From the NCBI GenBank assembly GCA_020161145.1, contig JAIUPQ010000002.1, forward strand, positions 310,001-374,000: DNA of 64,000 nt, read 5' to 3'. Positions within the stretch are counted from its first letter, which is position 1. Every line of letters starts with the position of its first letter. Shown in pieces: positions 1-7,749 of this stretch. The position numbers and the translations under genes were made by a program. The stretch is from Pseudomonadota bacterium (GTDB lineage: Bacteria > Pseudomonadota > Gammaproteobacteria > Burkholderiales > Burkholderiaceae_C). The notes below the pieces were generated by a model. The model saw nothing but the letters and a program-made list of their open reading frames with translations, was not told where the DNA came from and made no database searches.

Positions 1-489
1 AAGGCGGCCTTGGCCTATGGCCTGCCCATCGTGCACTCCACGGTCAACGTCAAGACCGGCCTGAACAAGCCGCCCATCCCGCAGCTGCGCAAGGTGCTGG
101 ACAAATTCCCCACCTACGACCGCACCACCATCAACTCCTGGGAGGACGTGGAGTTCCGCAAGGCCGTGGAGGCCACCGGCCGCAAGAAACTCATCATGAC
201 CGCCTTGTGGACCGAAGCCTGCCTGACCTTCCCGGCGCTGGACGCCATCAAGGCCGGCTATGAGGTCTATGTGGTGGCCGATGCCGTGGGCGGCACCTCG
301 GTGGTGGCCCACGAGATGGCGCTGCGCCGCATCGAGCAGGCCGGCGGCAAGATGATCAGCGTGCCGCAGCTGTTTTGCGAGCTGCAGCGCGACTGGCAGC
401 GCAAGGACACCGTGCCCGCCTTCATGAACCTGTTCATTGAAACCGGTGGCACGGCCGGCATCCAGTTCGCCGCCGACCGCGCCGAGTAA
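1..489 (+). CDS. Isochorismatase-family (YcaC-like) hydrolase, 5'-truncated by window edge
   Basis: The reading frame is open from base 1 (Lys-Ala-Ala-Leu-Ala-Tyr-Gly...), so the true start lies to the left. The visible C-terminal 162 codons carry the isochorismatase-fold core: a beta-strand ending in a Thr-Glu-Ala-Cys-Leu turn with the conserved catalytic cysteine, followed by the strand-helix typical of YcaC-type hydrolases (YEVYVVADAVGG). The family cleaves amide or vinyl-ether bonds of small substrates, and the substrate here is unknown. It is cytoplasmic, with no signal peptide visible in this part. A 62-bp gap separates it from a flavin reductase on the same strand, so it may head or belong to the stress-type run that follows. 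YcaC-like is by motif recognition only. Confidence 0.85.
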   Translation, partial: KAALAYGLPIVHSTVNVKTGLNKPPIPQLRKVLDKFPTYDRTTINSWEDVEFRKAVEATGRKKLIMTALWTEACLTFPALDAIKAGYEVYVVADAVGGTSVVAHEMALRRIEQAGGKMISVPQLFCELQRDWQRKDTVPAFMNLFIETGGTAGIQFAADRAE

Positions 490-551
490 ACGCCCGGGCC
501 GGGGCCACGGTCTCGGCCGCTTCCACTTCAAAAGAACCGACAAGGATCACC

Positions 552-1130
552 ATGAGCCGAAAACTCAAGATTGCCGTCATCATCGGCAGCACCCGCGACG
601 CCCGCTTCGGCCCCCGAGCCGCCGAATGGTTGATGGGGGTGGTCGGCCAGCGCGACGACATCGACGCCGAGCTGGTCGATCTCAAGGCCTTCGATCTGCC
701 CTTTTTCAACGAGAAAGCCTCCAGCCTCTGGATGCCCAGCGAAGACCCGCGTGCCGTGGCGTGGCAACAGAAGATTGCCGAGTTCGACGGCTACGTCGTG
801 GTCACCGCCGAGTACAACCGCTCGGTCACCGGTTCGCTGAAAAATGCGTTCGACCAGGCCTACACCGAATGGGGCCGCAAGCCCATCGGTTTTCTGGGCT
901 ATGGTGGGGTGGGCGCGGCCCGTGCCATCGAGCATGCCCGGCTGATTGCGGTGGAGCTGCAAATGGTGCCCGTGCGCTCGGCTGTCCACCTTGGCGGGGC
1001 GGATTTCTTCAACGTGGTGATGAAAGGTGAGCCCATGGCCAGCGTCGAGGCCACCTTGCTGCCCGCCACCAAAGACATGCTGGACCAGGTCGTCTGGTGG
1101 GGCAACGCCACCCGCAACGCCAGGGGCTGA
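552..1130 (+). CDS. NADPH-dependent FMN reductase / quinone reductase (flavodoxin fold)
   Basis: 192 residues. The phosphate-binding loop GSTR sits at residues 12-15 after a hydrophobic first strand. The flavin-contact motif TAEYNRSVTGSLKNAFD is at about 85-101. Both are hallmarks of the NADPH-dependent FMN reductase family (ArsH, chromate and azo reductase relatives). It most likely reduces quinones or similar electrophiles by two electrons using FMN in the cytoplasm. An AAGGATC stretch lies just upstream of the ATG. It precedes DoxX and hemerythrin genes with small gaps, so co-transcription is likely. A second, different family member is at 5963-6514 and a broken third one at 56749-57281. 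Confidence 0.9.
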   Translation: MSRKLKIAVIIGSTRDARFGPRAAEWLMGVVGQRDDIDAELVDLKAFDLPFFNEKASSLWMPSEDPRAVAWQQKIAEFDGYVVVTAEYNRSVTGSLKNAFDQAYTEWGRKPIGFLGYGGVGAARAIEHARLIAVELQMVPVRSAVHLGGADFFNVVMKGEPMASVEATLLPATKDMLDQVVWWGNATRNARG

Positions 1131-1149
1131 CACCCGAGGAGAGGCCGTG

Positions 1150-1659
1150 ATGGACGCATTCCCGCAAGGCGACGCCGGGCCGCCCCAAGATGCCCTGACC
1201 CCCTCGGGGCGCGGGCCGAGCGCAGACCGGCCCGGGGGGTTCTCGGGGTGGGTGGGCCGCATGGCCCGCGCGCGCTGGGTCTATCCGGTACTGGCCACGC
1301 TGCTGACCTACATCTTCTGGTGGAGCAGCCTGACCAAGATTGTGGGCTTCGAGGCCGCCACGGCCGAGATGGCGCAGTTCGGCCTCAACCCGCCGGCCGC
1401 GTTTGCGGCGTTGACCATTGCCGTGCAACTGCTGGGCGCGGTGCTGGTGATCTGCGGCGGGCGCCTGGTCTGGCTGGGCGCGGGCATGCTCATCGTGATG
1501 ACGCTGGGCACCGTGCCCGTGGCACACCGCTATTGGCAGATGACCGGCATCCAGGCCATCCTGGAGCAGGCCATCGTGCAAGAGCACTTCTCGGTCATCG
1601 GCGGCCTGCTGCTGGCCGTGGTGGCGGCCGAGCTGCGCCGAAAGGCGAAGGACACATGA
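1150..1659 (+). CDS. DoxX-family membrane protein
   Basis: 169 residues from an ATG preceded by GAGGAGAGG at about 1136-1144. After a hydrophilic N-terminal stretch of about 45 residues there are four hydrophobic segments (roughly 47-65, 85-103, 108-126, 145-163). This matches the four-helix DoxX/DoxD-like fold, including a WWSSLTKIVGF segment after the first helix. DoxX relatives are linked to thiosulfate:quinone oxidation or to membrane oxidoreductase complexes (with SodA and SseA in mycobacteria). The role here is not determined. The stop overlaps the next start (ATGA), giving translational coupling to the hemerythrin-like protein. A start further upstream would overlap the preceding reductase gene and was not chosen. 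Confidence 0.8.
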   Translation: MDAFPQGDAGPPQDALTPSGRGPSADRPGGFSGWVGRMARARWVYPVLATLLTYIFWWSSLTKIVGFEAATAEMAQFGLNPPAAFAALTIAVQLLGAVLVICGGRLVWLGAGMLIVMTLGTVPVAHRYWQMTGIQAILEQAIVQEHFSVIGGLLLAVVAAELRRKAKDT

Positions 1660-2216
1660 TGGAGACCACCCTGAACACCCCCCGCCTCGATCCCTCCTGG
1701 CTGGGCCCATTGGCCCGGGTGCCGCGCAGCGGCTGGGGCGCGCTGACCAGCGAGCTGGCCCGCACCTGGCTGGCCATGCACGAGAGCCTGCGCCATGGCC
1801 AGCGCGAGCTGGAACGGCTGGGCCAGCGCTGGCAGGCGCGGCAGATCGACTGGATGGGTTTTCGCCGCGAGGCGCTGCCGCTGCTGACGGCCCACCTGGG
1901 CCATCTGCACGGCCACCACCGGCTGGAAGACCAGCATTACTTCCCGGCGCTGCGGCGGGCCGACCCCAACCTGGCGCGGGGGTTCGATCTGCTGGCGGCC
2001 GATCACCAGCAGCTCGACGCCTTGCTGCGCAGCCTGGACGGCCTGCATCGCCAGTTGGCCAACGCCAACCCGGCCGAGGCCGCCGCCTGGCAATGCGCCC
2101 ACGATCTGGTGCGCGAGGCGCAGGCGCTGGGGCCTGTCATGCTGCGCCATCTGCACGATGAGGAAGACCTCGTCATTCCCCTGCTGGCGCTGCACGACCA
2201 GCGCCAGGCCGCCTGA
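1656..2216 (+). CDS. Hemerythrin-like (HHE) domain protein
   Basis: 186 residues, all helical in character. Histidine/acid clusters typical of di-iron hemerythrin-like domains are visible: His42, HLHGHHRLEDQHYFP at about 82-96, DHQQLD at about 116-121 and HLHDEEDLVIP at about 165-175. Such domains bind a non-heme di-iron centre and sense or carry O2 or help repair iron-sulfur centres. The start is the first of two adjacent ATG codons, in a 4-bp overlap with doxX. It is cytoplasmic and a likely partner of the DoxX membrane protein. The neighbourhood (quinone reductase, pirin) argues for a redox-stress role. Confidence 0.85.
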   Translation: MMETTLNTPRLDPSWLGPLARVPRSGWGALTSELARTWLAMHESLRHGQRELERLGQRWQARQIDWMGFRREALPLLTAHLGHLHGHHRLEDQHYFPALRRADPNLARGFDLLAADHQQLDALLRSLDGLHRQLANANPAEAAAWQCAHDLVREAQALGPVMLRHLHDEEDLVIPLLALHDQRQAA

Positions 2217-2247
2217 CCCTCAACCGCAACCGCCAAGGAGTGCCACC

Positions 2248-2475
2248 GTGAACGACCAAAGCATCCTCAAGCACATCAACCAGCTCGTCGAGGAGGAGCA
2301 GCAACTGCGTGGCACCGCCGCCACCGACGACGGCCAGCGGCTGCGCGAGGTCGAACACCAGCTCGACCAATGCTGGGACTTGCTGCGCCAGCGCCGCGCG
2401 CGCCGCGAATTCGGCCAGAACCCCGACGGCGCCCAGGTGCGCGACGCCGGCACCGTCGAAGGCTATCGAGGCTGA
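2248..2475 (+). CDS. DUF2630 family small protein
   Basis: 75 residues from a GTG start with a clear AAGGAG at 2235-2240. It is highly charged and helical: an N-terminal helix (ILKHINQLVEEEQQLR), then a LDQCWDLLRQRRARREFGQNP segment characteristic of DUF2630. No function is established for the family. It is often found as a small basic-tailed protein in actinobacteria and proteobacteria. Its place between hemerythrin and acetyltransferase genes suggests the same transcript. Confidence 0.8.
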   Translation: MNDQSILKHINQLVEEEQQLRGTAATDDGQRLREVEHQLDQCWDLLRQRRARREFGQNPDGAQVRDAGTVEGYRG

Positions 2476-2514
2476 GCCCCTCGCACCCCCAAACACACCC
2501 ACAGGAGAGACCCC

Positions 2515-2814
2515 ATGCCCAACGACGCCCCCGTCACCCTGAACGAAGCCGCCCACCGGTTCGAGCTGGTCGTGGACGGCCACATGGCCTATGAAGTGTT
2601 CGAGCGCTTCCCGGGCGGCATCGCCTACCTGCACACCATCGTGCCCCAGGCCCTGGCCGGGCGCGGCGTGGGCGGGCAGCTCGTCAAATACATCCTCGAC
2701 TACGCGGCCGACAACCACCTCAAAGTGCGCCCCGACTGCCCCTTCGTCAAGGCCTACATCGACAAACACCCTGAATACCAGGCCAACTCGCTGTACCACG
2801 GCGCCACGCTCTGA
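2515..2814 (+). CDS. GNAT-family N-acetyltransferase, short YjdJ type
   Basis: 99 residues. It matches the short GNAT fold seen in YjdJ-like proteins. The acetyl-CoA loop region is ALAGRGVGGQLV at about 47-58, followed by a C-terminal half with Cys81-Pro-Phe-Val-Lys and HPEY, typical of this subfamily. A GGAGAG ribosome-binding site lies before the ATG. The substrate is unknown. It lies 39 bp after the DUF2630 gene and 23 bp before pirin on the same strand. Confidence 0.85.
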   Translation: MPNDAPVTLNEAAHRFELVVDGHMAYEVFERFPGGIAYLHTIVPQALAGRGVGGQLVKYILDYAADNHLKVRPDCPFVKAYIDKHPEYQANSLYHGATL

Positions 2815-2837
2815 ACCGCACATCCCGCGAGACCCAC

Positions 2838-3731
2838 ATGAACCCACCCCAACGCATTGCCAGCCGCGCCGCCATCGTCGGCGAGGACACCCCCATCACC
2901 CGCGCGCTGCCCAGCCGAGAGCGCCGCATGGTCGGCGCCTGGTGTTTTCTCGACCACGCCGGCCCCGTGCAGTTCAAGCCCGGTGCCGGCCTGCACGTGG
3001 GCGCCCACCCGCACATCGGCCTGCAGACCTTCACCTGGATGATCGAGGGCGAGGTCACCCACCGCGACTCGCTGGGCTACGAGCAAGTCATCAAGCCCGG
3101 CCAGGTCAACCTGATGACCGCGGGGCGCGGCATCGCCCACACCGAAGACAGCGTGCAGGACGGCGAGCGGCTGCACGCCGCGCAGTTGTGGATTGCGCTG
3201 CCCGACGCCGAGCGCCACCGCGAGCCCGGCTTTTGCAACTACCCCGAGCTGCCGCAGTTGAACGCCGACGGCTTTCGCGCCACCGTGATTGCCGGCACCG
3301 CACTGGGCCAGACCGCGCCCACCCAGGTCTACAGCCCGCTGGTGGGGATAGACCTGACCAGCGAGCACTCGGCCCACACCACGCTGCCGCTGGATGGCAG
3401 CTTCGAGTACGGCGCGCTGGTGCTGCGCGGCGAGGCCGTCATCGAGGGCGAGCTGGTGCGGCCCGGCGAGCTGCTGTATTTCGAGCCCGGCCGCCACGAG
3501 CTGAGCGTGCAGGCCGATGGCCCGGCCCAGGTGCTGCTGCTGGGCGGCCAGCCCTTTGGTGAAGAGATTCTGCTGTGGTGGAACTTCGTCGCCCGCACCC
3601 AGGCCGAGATGGAGGCCGCCGTCGCCGACTGGGAGGCCGGCCGGCGCTTTGGCACCGTGCGGGCAGGCACGCAGGCGGCGCCGCTGCAGCCGCCCAGCCT
3701 GGCCGGCGTGCAGCTGCGATCGCACCGGTGA
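2838..3731 (+). CDS. Pirin family protein (bicupin)
   Basis: 297 residues with the two-cupin organisation of pirins. The N-terminal cupin carries the metal ligands His57, His59, His101 and Glu103 (HPHIGLQTF and GRGIAHTEDS), the same pattern as human pirin. Bacterial pirins are iron-dependent; some have quercetinase activity and some modulate pyruvate dehydrogenase. It is the last gene of the run that starts at 552. It converges on the cardiolipin synthase gene with about 40 bp between stops. Confidence 0.92.
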   Translation: MNPPQRIASRAAIVGEDTPITRALPSRERRMVGAWCFLDHAGPVQFKPGAGLHVGAHPHIGLQTFTWMIEGEVTHRDSLGYEQVIKPGQVNLMTAGRGIAHTEDSVQDGERLHAAQLWIALPDAERHREPGFCNYPELPQLNADGFRATVIAGTALGQTAPTQVYSPLVGIDLTSEHSAHTTLPLDGSFEYGALVLRGEAVIEGELVRPGELLYFEPGRHELSVQADGPAQVLLLGGQPFGEEILLWWNFVARTQAEMEAAVADWEAGRRFGTVRAGTQAAPLQPPSLAGVQLRSHR

Positions 3732-3771
3732 GTAGGGGCGGCGGGGCGTCACGCACGGGCCCCGTGCGGGG

Positions 3772-5235
3772 CTACAGCACCGGCCCCAGCGTGGCCATGC
3801 CGTTGTGCCAGATGCGGCGCCACCAGGGCCAGGCCTGGACGGTGGCCAGCGTCACCCCATCGGATGCGGCCAGATAGGCCTGCTGGCGGGCCTCGATGGC
3901 GGTGGCGGTGGCCGCGTCCTGCAGCAGCACGTTGTTCTCGTAGTTGAGGTCGAAGCTGCGCAGGTCGATGTTGGTCGAGCCGATCAGCGCCACCTCGCCG
4001 TCCACGGTCAGCGTCTTGGCGTGCAGCAGGCCGGGGCGGTACTCGTGGATGGCCACGCCGGCCTTGAGCAGTTGGCCGTAGGTGGCACGGCTGGCGGCGG
4101 CCACGATCCAGGAGTCGTTGCGGGCCGGGAAGATCAGCGTCACCCGCACACCGCGCCAGGCTGCCGCGCACAGCGCCTCCAGCACCGTGGCGTCGGGCAC
4201 GAAGTAGGGCGTCGAGAGGGTCAGCCGCTCGCGCGCCGCCGCGATCAAGGTGGCGATCAGCTGCGGCGTGGCGCGCGGGCGCTCGGTGGGGCCGTCGCCA
4301 AAGACCAGCGCCGCAAAGCCGCCCGGCAAGGCCGGGGCGGGCGTGGGCGGCGGCAGTCGCTGGCCGGTGACGGGCAGCCAGTCGCTGGCGAACAGCAGCG
4401 CGGTCTGCGTCACCACCGGGCCTTGCAGCCGCAGCATGATGTCCACCCAGGGGGCGAACCGCGCCTTGATCTGAAAAGCCTCGTCGGCACAGTTCTGGCT
4501 GCCGCACCAGGCAATGCGGTGGTCGATGACGGTGATCTTGCGGTGGTTGCGCAGGTCGATGCGGCTGGTCAGCATCACCTTGAGCGGGTGGGTCAGCGGC
4601 AGCGCCACGGCGGTCTGCACGCCGGCCGCGCGCAGTGCCCGCCACTGCGGCGTCTGCAACCAGGCGCGCGAGCCCAGGCCATCGACCATCACGTGGCAGG
4701 CCACGCCGCGCCGGGCGGCGCGCATCAAGGCATCGGCCATGCGCACGCCGGTGGTGTCGGCCAGCCAGATGTAGTAGAGCACCGCGACGTGTTCGGTGGC
4801 GGCGTCGATGTCGGCCACCATGCGGTCGCGGGCTGCCTCGCCATCCGCCATCAGCTCGGCCTGGTTGCCGGCCATGGGCTCGAAGCCGTTGATCGAGGCG
4901 GCGTAGCGGAACGCGCCCAGGTAGTGCGGCGCAATCAGCTGCGCGGCCGCCTCGGGCGTGCCCATCAGCCGGGGCAGGTCGGCGGCGGGCACCTGCTCGG
5001 CAATGTGGTCGCGTGCGGCCTGGTGTTGCCGGCGGGCATTGCGGTTGATGTGGGCCTCGCCCAGCAGGAAGTACAGCGCCGCGCCCAGATAGGGCAGGAT
5101 GAACAGCACCGCCAGCCAGGCCATGCGGGTGTCGGACGAAAGGCTGTCGCGCAACATCACGCGCAGACCGAAGCCCAGCACCAGGCCGGCGTGCAGCGCC
5201 AGCAGCAGCAGAGCGGGCCAATCCACGAACACCAT
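3772..5235 (-). CDS. cls: Cardiolipin synthase (phospholipase D superfamily)
   Basis: 487 residues from the chosen ATG, which begins directly at the first membrane helix (MVFVDWPALLLLAL). An in-frame start 16 codons upstream is possible. There are two N-terminal membrane segments (about 7-27 and 39-58), then two PLD domains. The HKD motifs are complete: HRKITVIDHRIAWCGSQN at 231-248 and HAKTLTVDGEVALIGSTN at about 413-430. The enzyme condenses two phosphatidylglycerols (or PG with PE) to cardiolipin at the inner membrane. It is divergent from the GST gene at 5309. Confidence 0.92.
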   Translation of the reverse strand: MVFVDWPALLLLALHAGLVLGFGLRVMLRDSLSSDTRMAWLAVLFILPYLGAALYFLLGEAHINRNARRQHQAARDHIAEQVPAADLPRLMGTPEAAAQLIAPHYLGAFRYAASINGFEPMAGNQAELMADGEAARDRMVADIDAATEHVAVLYYIWLADTTGVRMADALMRAARRGVACHVMVDGLGSRAWLQTPQWRALRAAGVQTAVALPLTHPLKVMLTSRIDLRNHRKITVIDHRIAWCGSQNCADEAFQIKARFAPWVDIMLRLQGPVVTQTALLFASDWLPVTGQRLPPPTPAPALPGGFAALVFGDGPTERPRATPQLIATLIAAARERLTLSTPYFVPDATVLEALCAAAWRGVRVTLIFPARNDSWIVAAASRATYGQLLKAGVAIHEYRPGLLHAKTLTVDGEVALIGSTNIDLRSFDLNYENNVLLQDAATATAIEARQQAYLAASDGVTLATVQAWPWWRRIWHNGMATLGPVL

Positions 5236-5308
5236 GAGGGCCAGTCTATCCACCCTGCAATTCAACGCAGAATGGGCGCTCACGCACCCACCGAGGAGAA
5301 CCCAGTTG

Positions 5309-5926
5309 ATGAAGCTCTACTACATGCCCGGCGCCTGCTCGATGGTGCCCCACACCGCGCTGGAGTGGACGGGCCAGCCCTACGAGGCCCAGGCGGCCAA
5401 CATGCAGCTGATCAAGTCGCCCGACTACCTCAAGCTCAACCCGCAGGGTGCAGTGCCGCTGCTGGTGGACGGCGAGCTGGTGCTGCCGCAGAACGTGGCC
5501 ATCCTGCAGTACCTGGATGCGCGCTTTCCCCAGGCCCGCCTGTTCGGCAGCGACACCATCGAGGGCCGCGCCCGCGCCTGGCGCTGGCTGGCCTTCCTCA
5601 ATGCCGACGTGCACAAGGCCTTCGGCCCGGTGTTCCACATGCCGGCCTATGCCAAGGGCAAGCCCGAGTTCGAGGCGGCCATCCAGCAGGCCGCGCGCGA
5701 CAGCATCGTGGCCATGCTGGCCCAGGCCGATGCCCACCTGGCGGGGCAGGAGCACCTGGGCGATGCGCTGTCGGTGGCCGATGTCTACCTCTACGTGCTG
5801 CTGCGCTGGTGCCGCTCCATCCAGCTGGACCTCGGCTCGCTGCCCCGTCTGGCGCCGTTTTTTGCGCGCATCGGCGCCAACCCCGGCGTGCAGGCCGTCA
5901 TCGCCCAGGAAGGGCTCAAGCCCTGA
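5309..5926 (+). CDS. Glutathione S-transferase (beta-class-like)
   Basis: 205 residues with GAGGAGAA just upstream of the ATG. The N-terminal thioredoxin-like domain starts MKLYYMPGACS with Cys10, the position of the catalytic cysteine in beta-class bacterial GSTs. The cis-proline region is NPQGAVPLL (about 47-55). The all-helical C-terminal domain follows and contains DALSVADVYLYV (about 152-163), the usual GST capping motif. It conjugates or thiolyses electrophiles with glutathione in the cytoplasm. The downstream flavin reductase and Kef-type antiporter on the same strand suggest a shared detoxification role. Confidence 0.92.
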   Translation: MKLYYMPGACSMVPHTALEWTGQPYEAQAANMQLIKSPDYLKLNPQGAVPLLVDGELVLPQNVAILQYLDARFPQARLFGSDTIEGRARAWRWLAFLNADVHKAFGPVFHMPAYAKGKPEFEAAIQQAARDSIVAMLAQADAHLAGQEHLGDALSVADVYLYVLLRWCRSIQLDLGSLPRLAPFFARIGANPGVQAVIAQEGLKP

Positions 5927-5962
5927 GCGGGCGGGCCTCCCCACTGCCATAGAAAGTCGCTC

Positions 5963-6514
5963 ATGACCCGAATCCTGGCCCTCTCCGGCAGCCTGCGCGC
6001 GGGCTCGTACAACACCGCACTGGCGCACGCCGCGCAGGCGCTGGCACCCGACGGCGTGACCATCGAGGTGGCCACGCTGCACGGTGTGCCGCTCTATGAC
6101 GGCGATGCCGAGGCCAGGGATGGCATCCCCGAGGCCGTGCTGGCCCTCAAGGCGCAAATCCTCGCCGCCGAGGGGCTGCTGCTGGTCACGCCCGAATACA
6201 ACAACGGCGTGCCCGGGGTGTTCAAGAACGGCATCGACTGGCTGTCGCGGGCCGACATGCGGGCCATCTTCGGCGGCCGGCCGGTGGGCCTGATGGGCGC
6301 CTCGCCGGGGGGCTTCGGCACGCTGCTGTCGCAGACGGCGTGGCTGCCCGTGCTGCGTGGGCTGGGCACGCTCTACTACAGCGGCGCCAGCATGATGCTG
6401 TCGCGCGCGCACATGGCCATTGCCGATGGCCAGTTGGCCGACGAGGGCGCGCGCAAGACGCTCGCCGCCTACCTGGCCGGCTTTGCGGCCTTCGTGCAGA
6501 GGCACGGCCGATGA
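5963..6514 (+). CDS. NADPH-dependent FMN reductase (ChrR/azoreductase type)
   Basis: 183 residues. The FMN phosphate loop GSLRAGSYN is at 9-17 and the isoalloxazine-contact motif TPEYNNGVPGVFKNGIDW at about 76-93. GASPGGFGT at about 113-121 is also typical of ChrR-like quinone reductases. It probably performs two-electron quinone reduction. The KefF/KefG ancillary proteins of glutathione-gated Kef antiporters are flavodoxin-fold quinone reductases, and a Kef-type antiporter lies two genes downstream. The 3' end overlaps the LtrA-like start by 4 bp (ATGA). Confidence 0.9.
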   Translation: MTRILALSGSLRAGSYNTALAHAAQALAPDGVTIEVATLHGVPLYDGDAEARDGIPEAVLALKAQILAAEGLLLVTPEYNNGVPGVFKNGIDWLSRADMRAIFGGRPVGLMGASPGGFGTLLSQTAWLPVLRGLGTLYYSGASMMLSRAHMAIADGQLADEGARKTLAAYLAGFAAFVQRHGR

Positions 6515-7728
6515 GGCGCGCTGCGCCGGTCCACCGCGGACGCGACATCCACGAGGCCCACCGCGTCGCCACGCCGCTGGAGCTGCTGTTCGACCTGACC
6601 TTCGTGGTCGCCATCGCGCTGGCGGCGGCGCAGCTGCACCACGGCCTGGCCGAGGGCCACGTGGGCCCGGTGGTGGTGCAGTTTCTGATGGCGTTCTTTG
6701 CCATCTGGTGGGCCTGGATGAACTACACCTGGTTCGCCTCGGCCTACGACAACGACGACCTGGCCTTCCGGCTGCTGACCATGGCGCAGATGGTGGGCGT
6801 GCTGATTTTTGCGGTGGGCGTACCGGGTATTTTCGAGGGCGAGTTTGCGGCCGGTGTGCTGGGCTACGCCATCATGCGCGCGGCGCTCATCACCCAGTGG
6901 CTGCGCGCCGGGCAGGGCGACCCTGAGCGCCGCACCACCTGCCGCCGCTATGCGCTGGGCCTGGGTGTGCTGCAGCTGTTCTGGATTGCGCGGCTGGGGT
7001 GCGACCCGGCCTGGCTGCTGCCCACGTTCTGCATCCTGGCCGTCGGCGAGTTGCTGGTGCCGCCCTGGGCCGAGCGGGCGGGGGAAACGCCCTGGCATGC
7101 CCACCACATTGCCGAGCGCTACGGCCTGCTGGTCATCATCACGCTGGGCGAGTGCGTGCTGGGTGCGGCCAATGCCGTGACCAACCTGTGGCGCGCCAAC
7201 GCGGCCAACCCCGACGTGGCCAACTGGTCGCCCGACCTCATCATCGTGGGCCTGGGCTCCATGCTGCTGGTGCTGTGCCTGTGGTGGATGTATTTTCTGC
7301 TGCCCTCGGGCGAGGCGCTGCATCACCACCGCGAGCGCGGCTTCGCCTGGGGCTATGGCCACTTCTTCGTCTTTGCCAGCCTGGCCGCCATGGGGGCCGG
7401 CCTGGAGGTGGTGGCCGACACGCTGAACCCGGGTGTCGTGACCCCGGGCGATGCCGCGCCGCCGTTCTACGCCATCAGCATGGTGGCGCTGCCCATGGCC
7501 CTCTTCGTGTTCGCCGTCTGGGCGCTGCACCGCCATGTGGCGCGCGCGCAGGACAGGCAGCGCCGGCTGTTGCTGGCCTGCCTGGTCTGCATCGCCCTGG
7601 TGCCGGCGGCCGTGGCTGGCGGGCTGGCGTTGCCCTGGGCGCTGGTGCTGTTGTCGGTGGGGCCGGTGATTGCCATTGCGTCCCACGAGCGCACCCGGCG
7701 CCAGGGGCCGACTTTGCACGTTCAATAA
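6511..7728 (+). CDS. Low temperature requirement protein A (LtrA) family membrane protein
   Basis: 405 residues, with about ten to eleven hydrophobic segments. The N-terminus carries the family signature (HEAHRVATPLELLFDLTFVVAIA, read across about residues 14-36) and an ITLGE motif in mid-protein. LtrA was named from Listeria monocytogenes; its molecular function is unknown. The ATGA overlap with the flavin reductase fixes the start and implies coupling. The next gene, an antiporter, begins 21 bp after the stop. Confidence 0.88.
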   Translation: MRRAAPVHRGRDIHEAHRVATPLELLFDLTFVVAIALAAAQLHHGLAEGHVGPVVVQFLMAFFAIWWAWMNYTWFASAYDNDDLAFRLLTMAQMVGVLIFAVGVPGIFEGEFAAGVLGYAIMRAALITQWLRAGQGDPERRTTCRRYALGLGVLQLFWIARLGCDPAWLLPTFCILAVGELLVPPWAERAGETPWHAHHIAERYGLLVIITLGECVLGAANAVTNLWRANAANPDVANWSPDLIIVGLGSMLLVLCLWWMYFLLPSGEALHHHRERGFAWGYGHFFVFASLAAMGAGLEVVADTLNPGVVTPGDAAPPFYAISMVALPMALFVFAVWALHRHVARAQDRQRRLLLACLVCIALVPAAVAGGLALPWALVLLSVGPVIAIASHERTRRQGPTLHVQ

Positions 7729-7749
7729 GCTCATCGAGGAGAAGGCGCC

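Noticed and set aside
528..1262. Long minus-strand reading frame opposite the flavin reductase and doxX
   Set aside because: High GC makes long antisense frames common; it has no family motifs and the plus-strand genes are clear.
3805..5952. 715-residue plus-strand reading frame
   Set aside because: Antisense to cardiolipin synthase; low-complexity His/Gly/Arg/Gln-rich translation typical of shadow frames.
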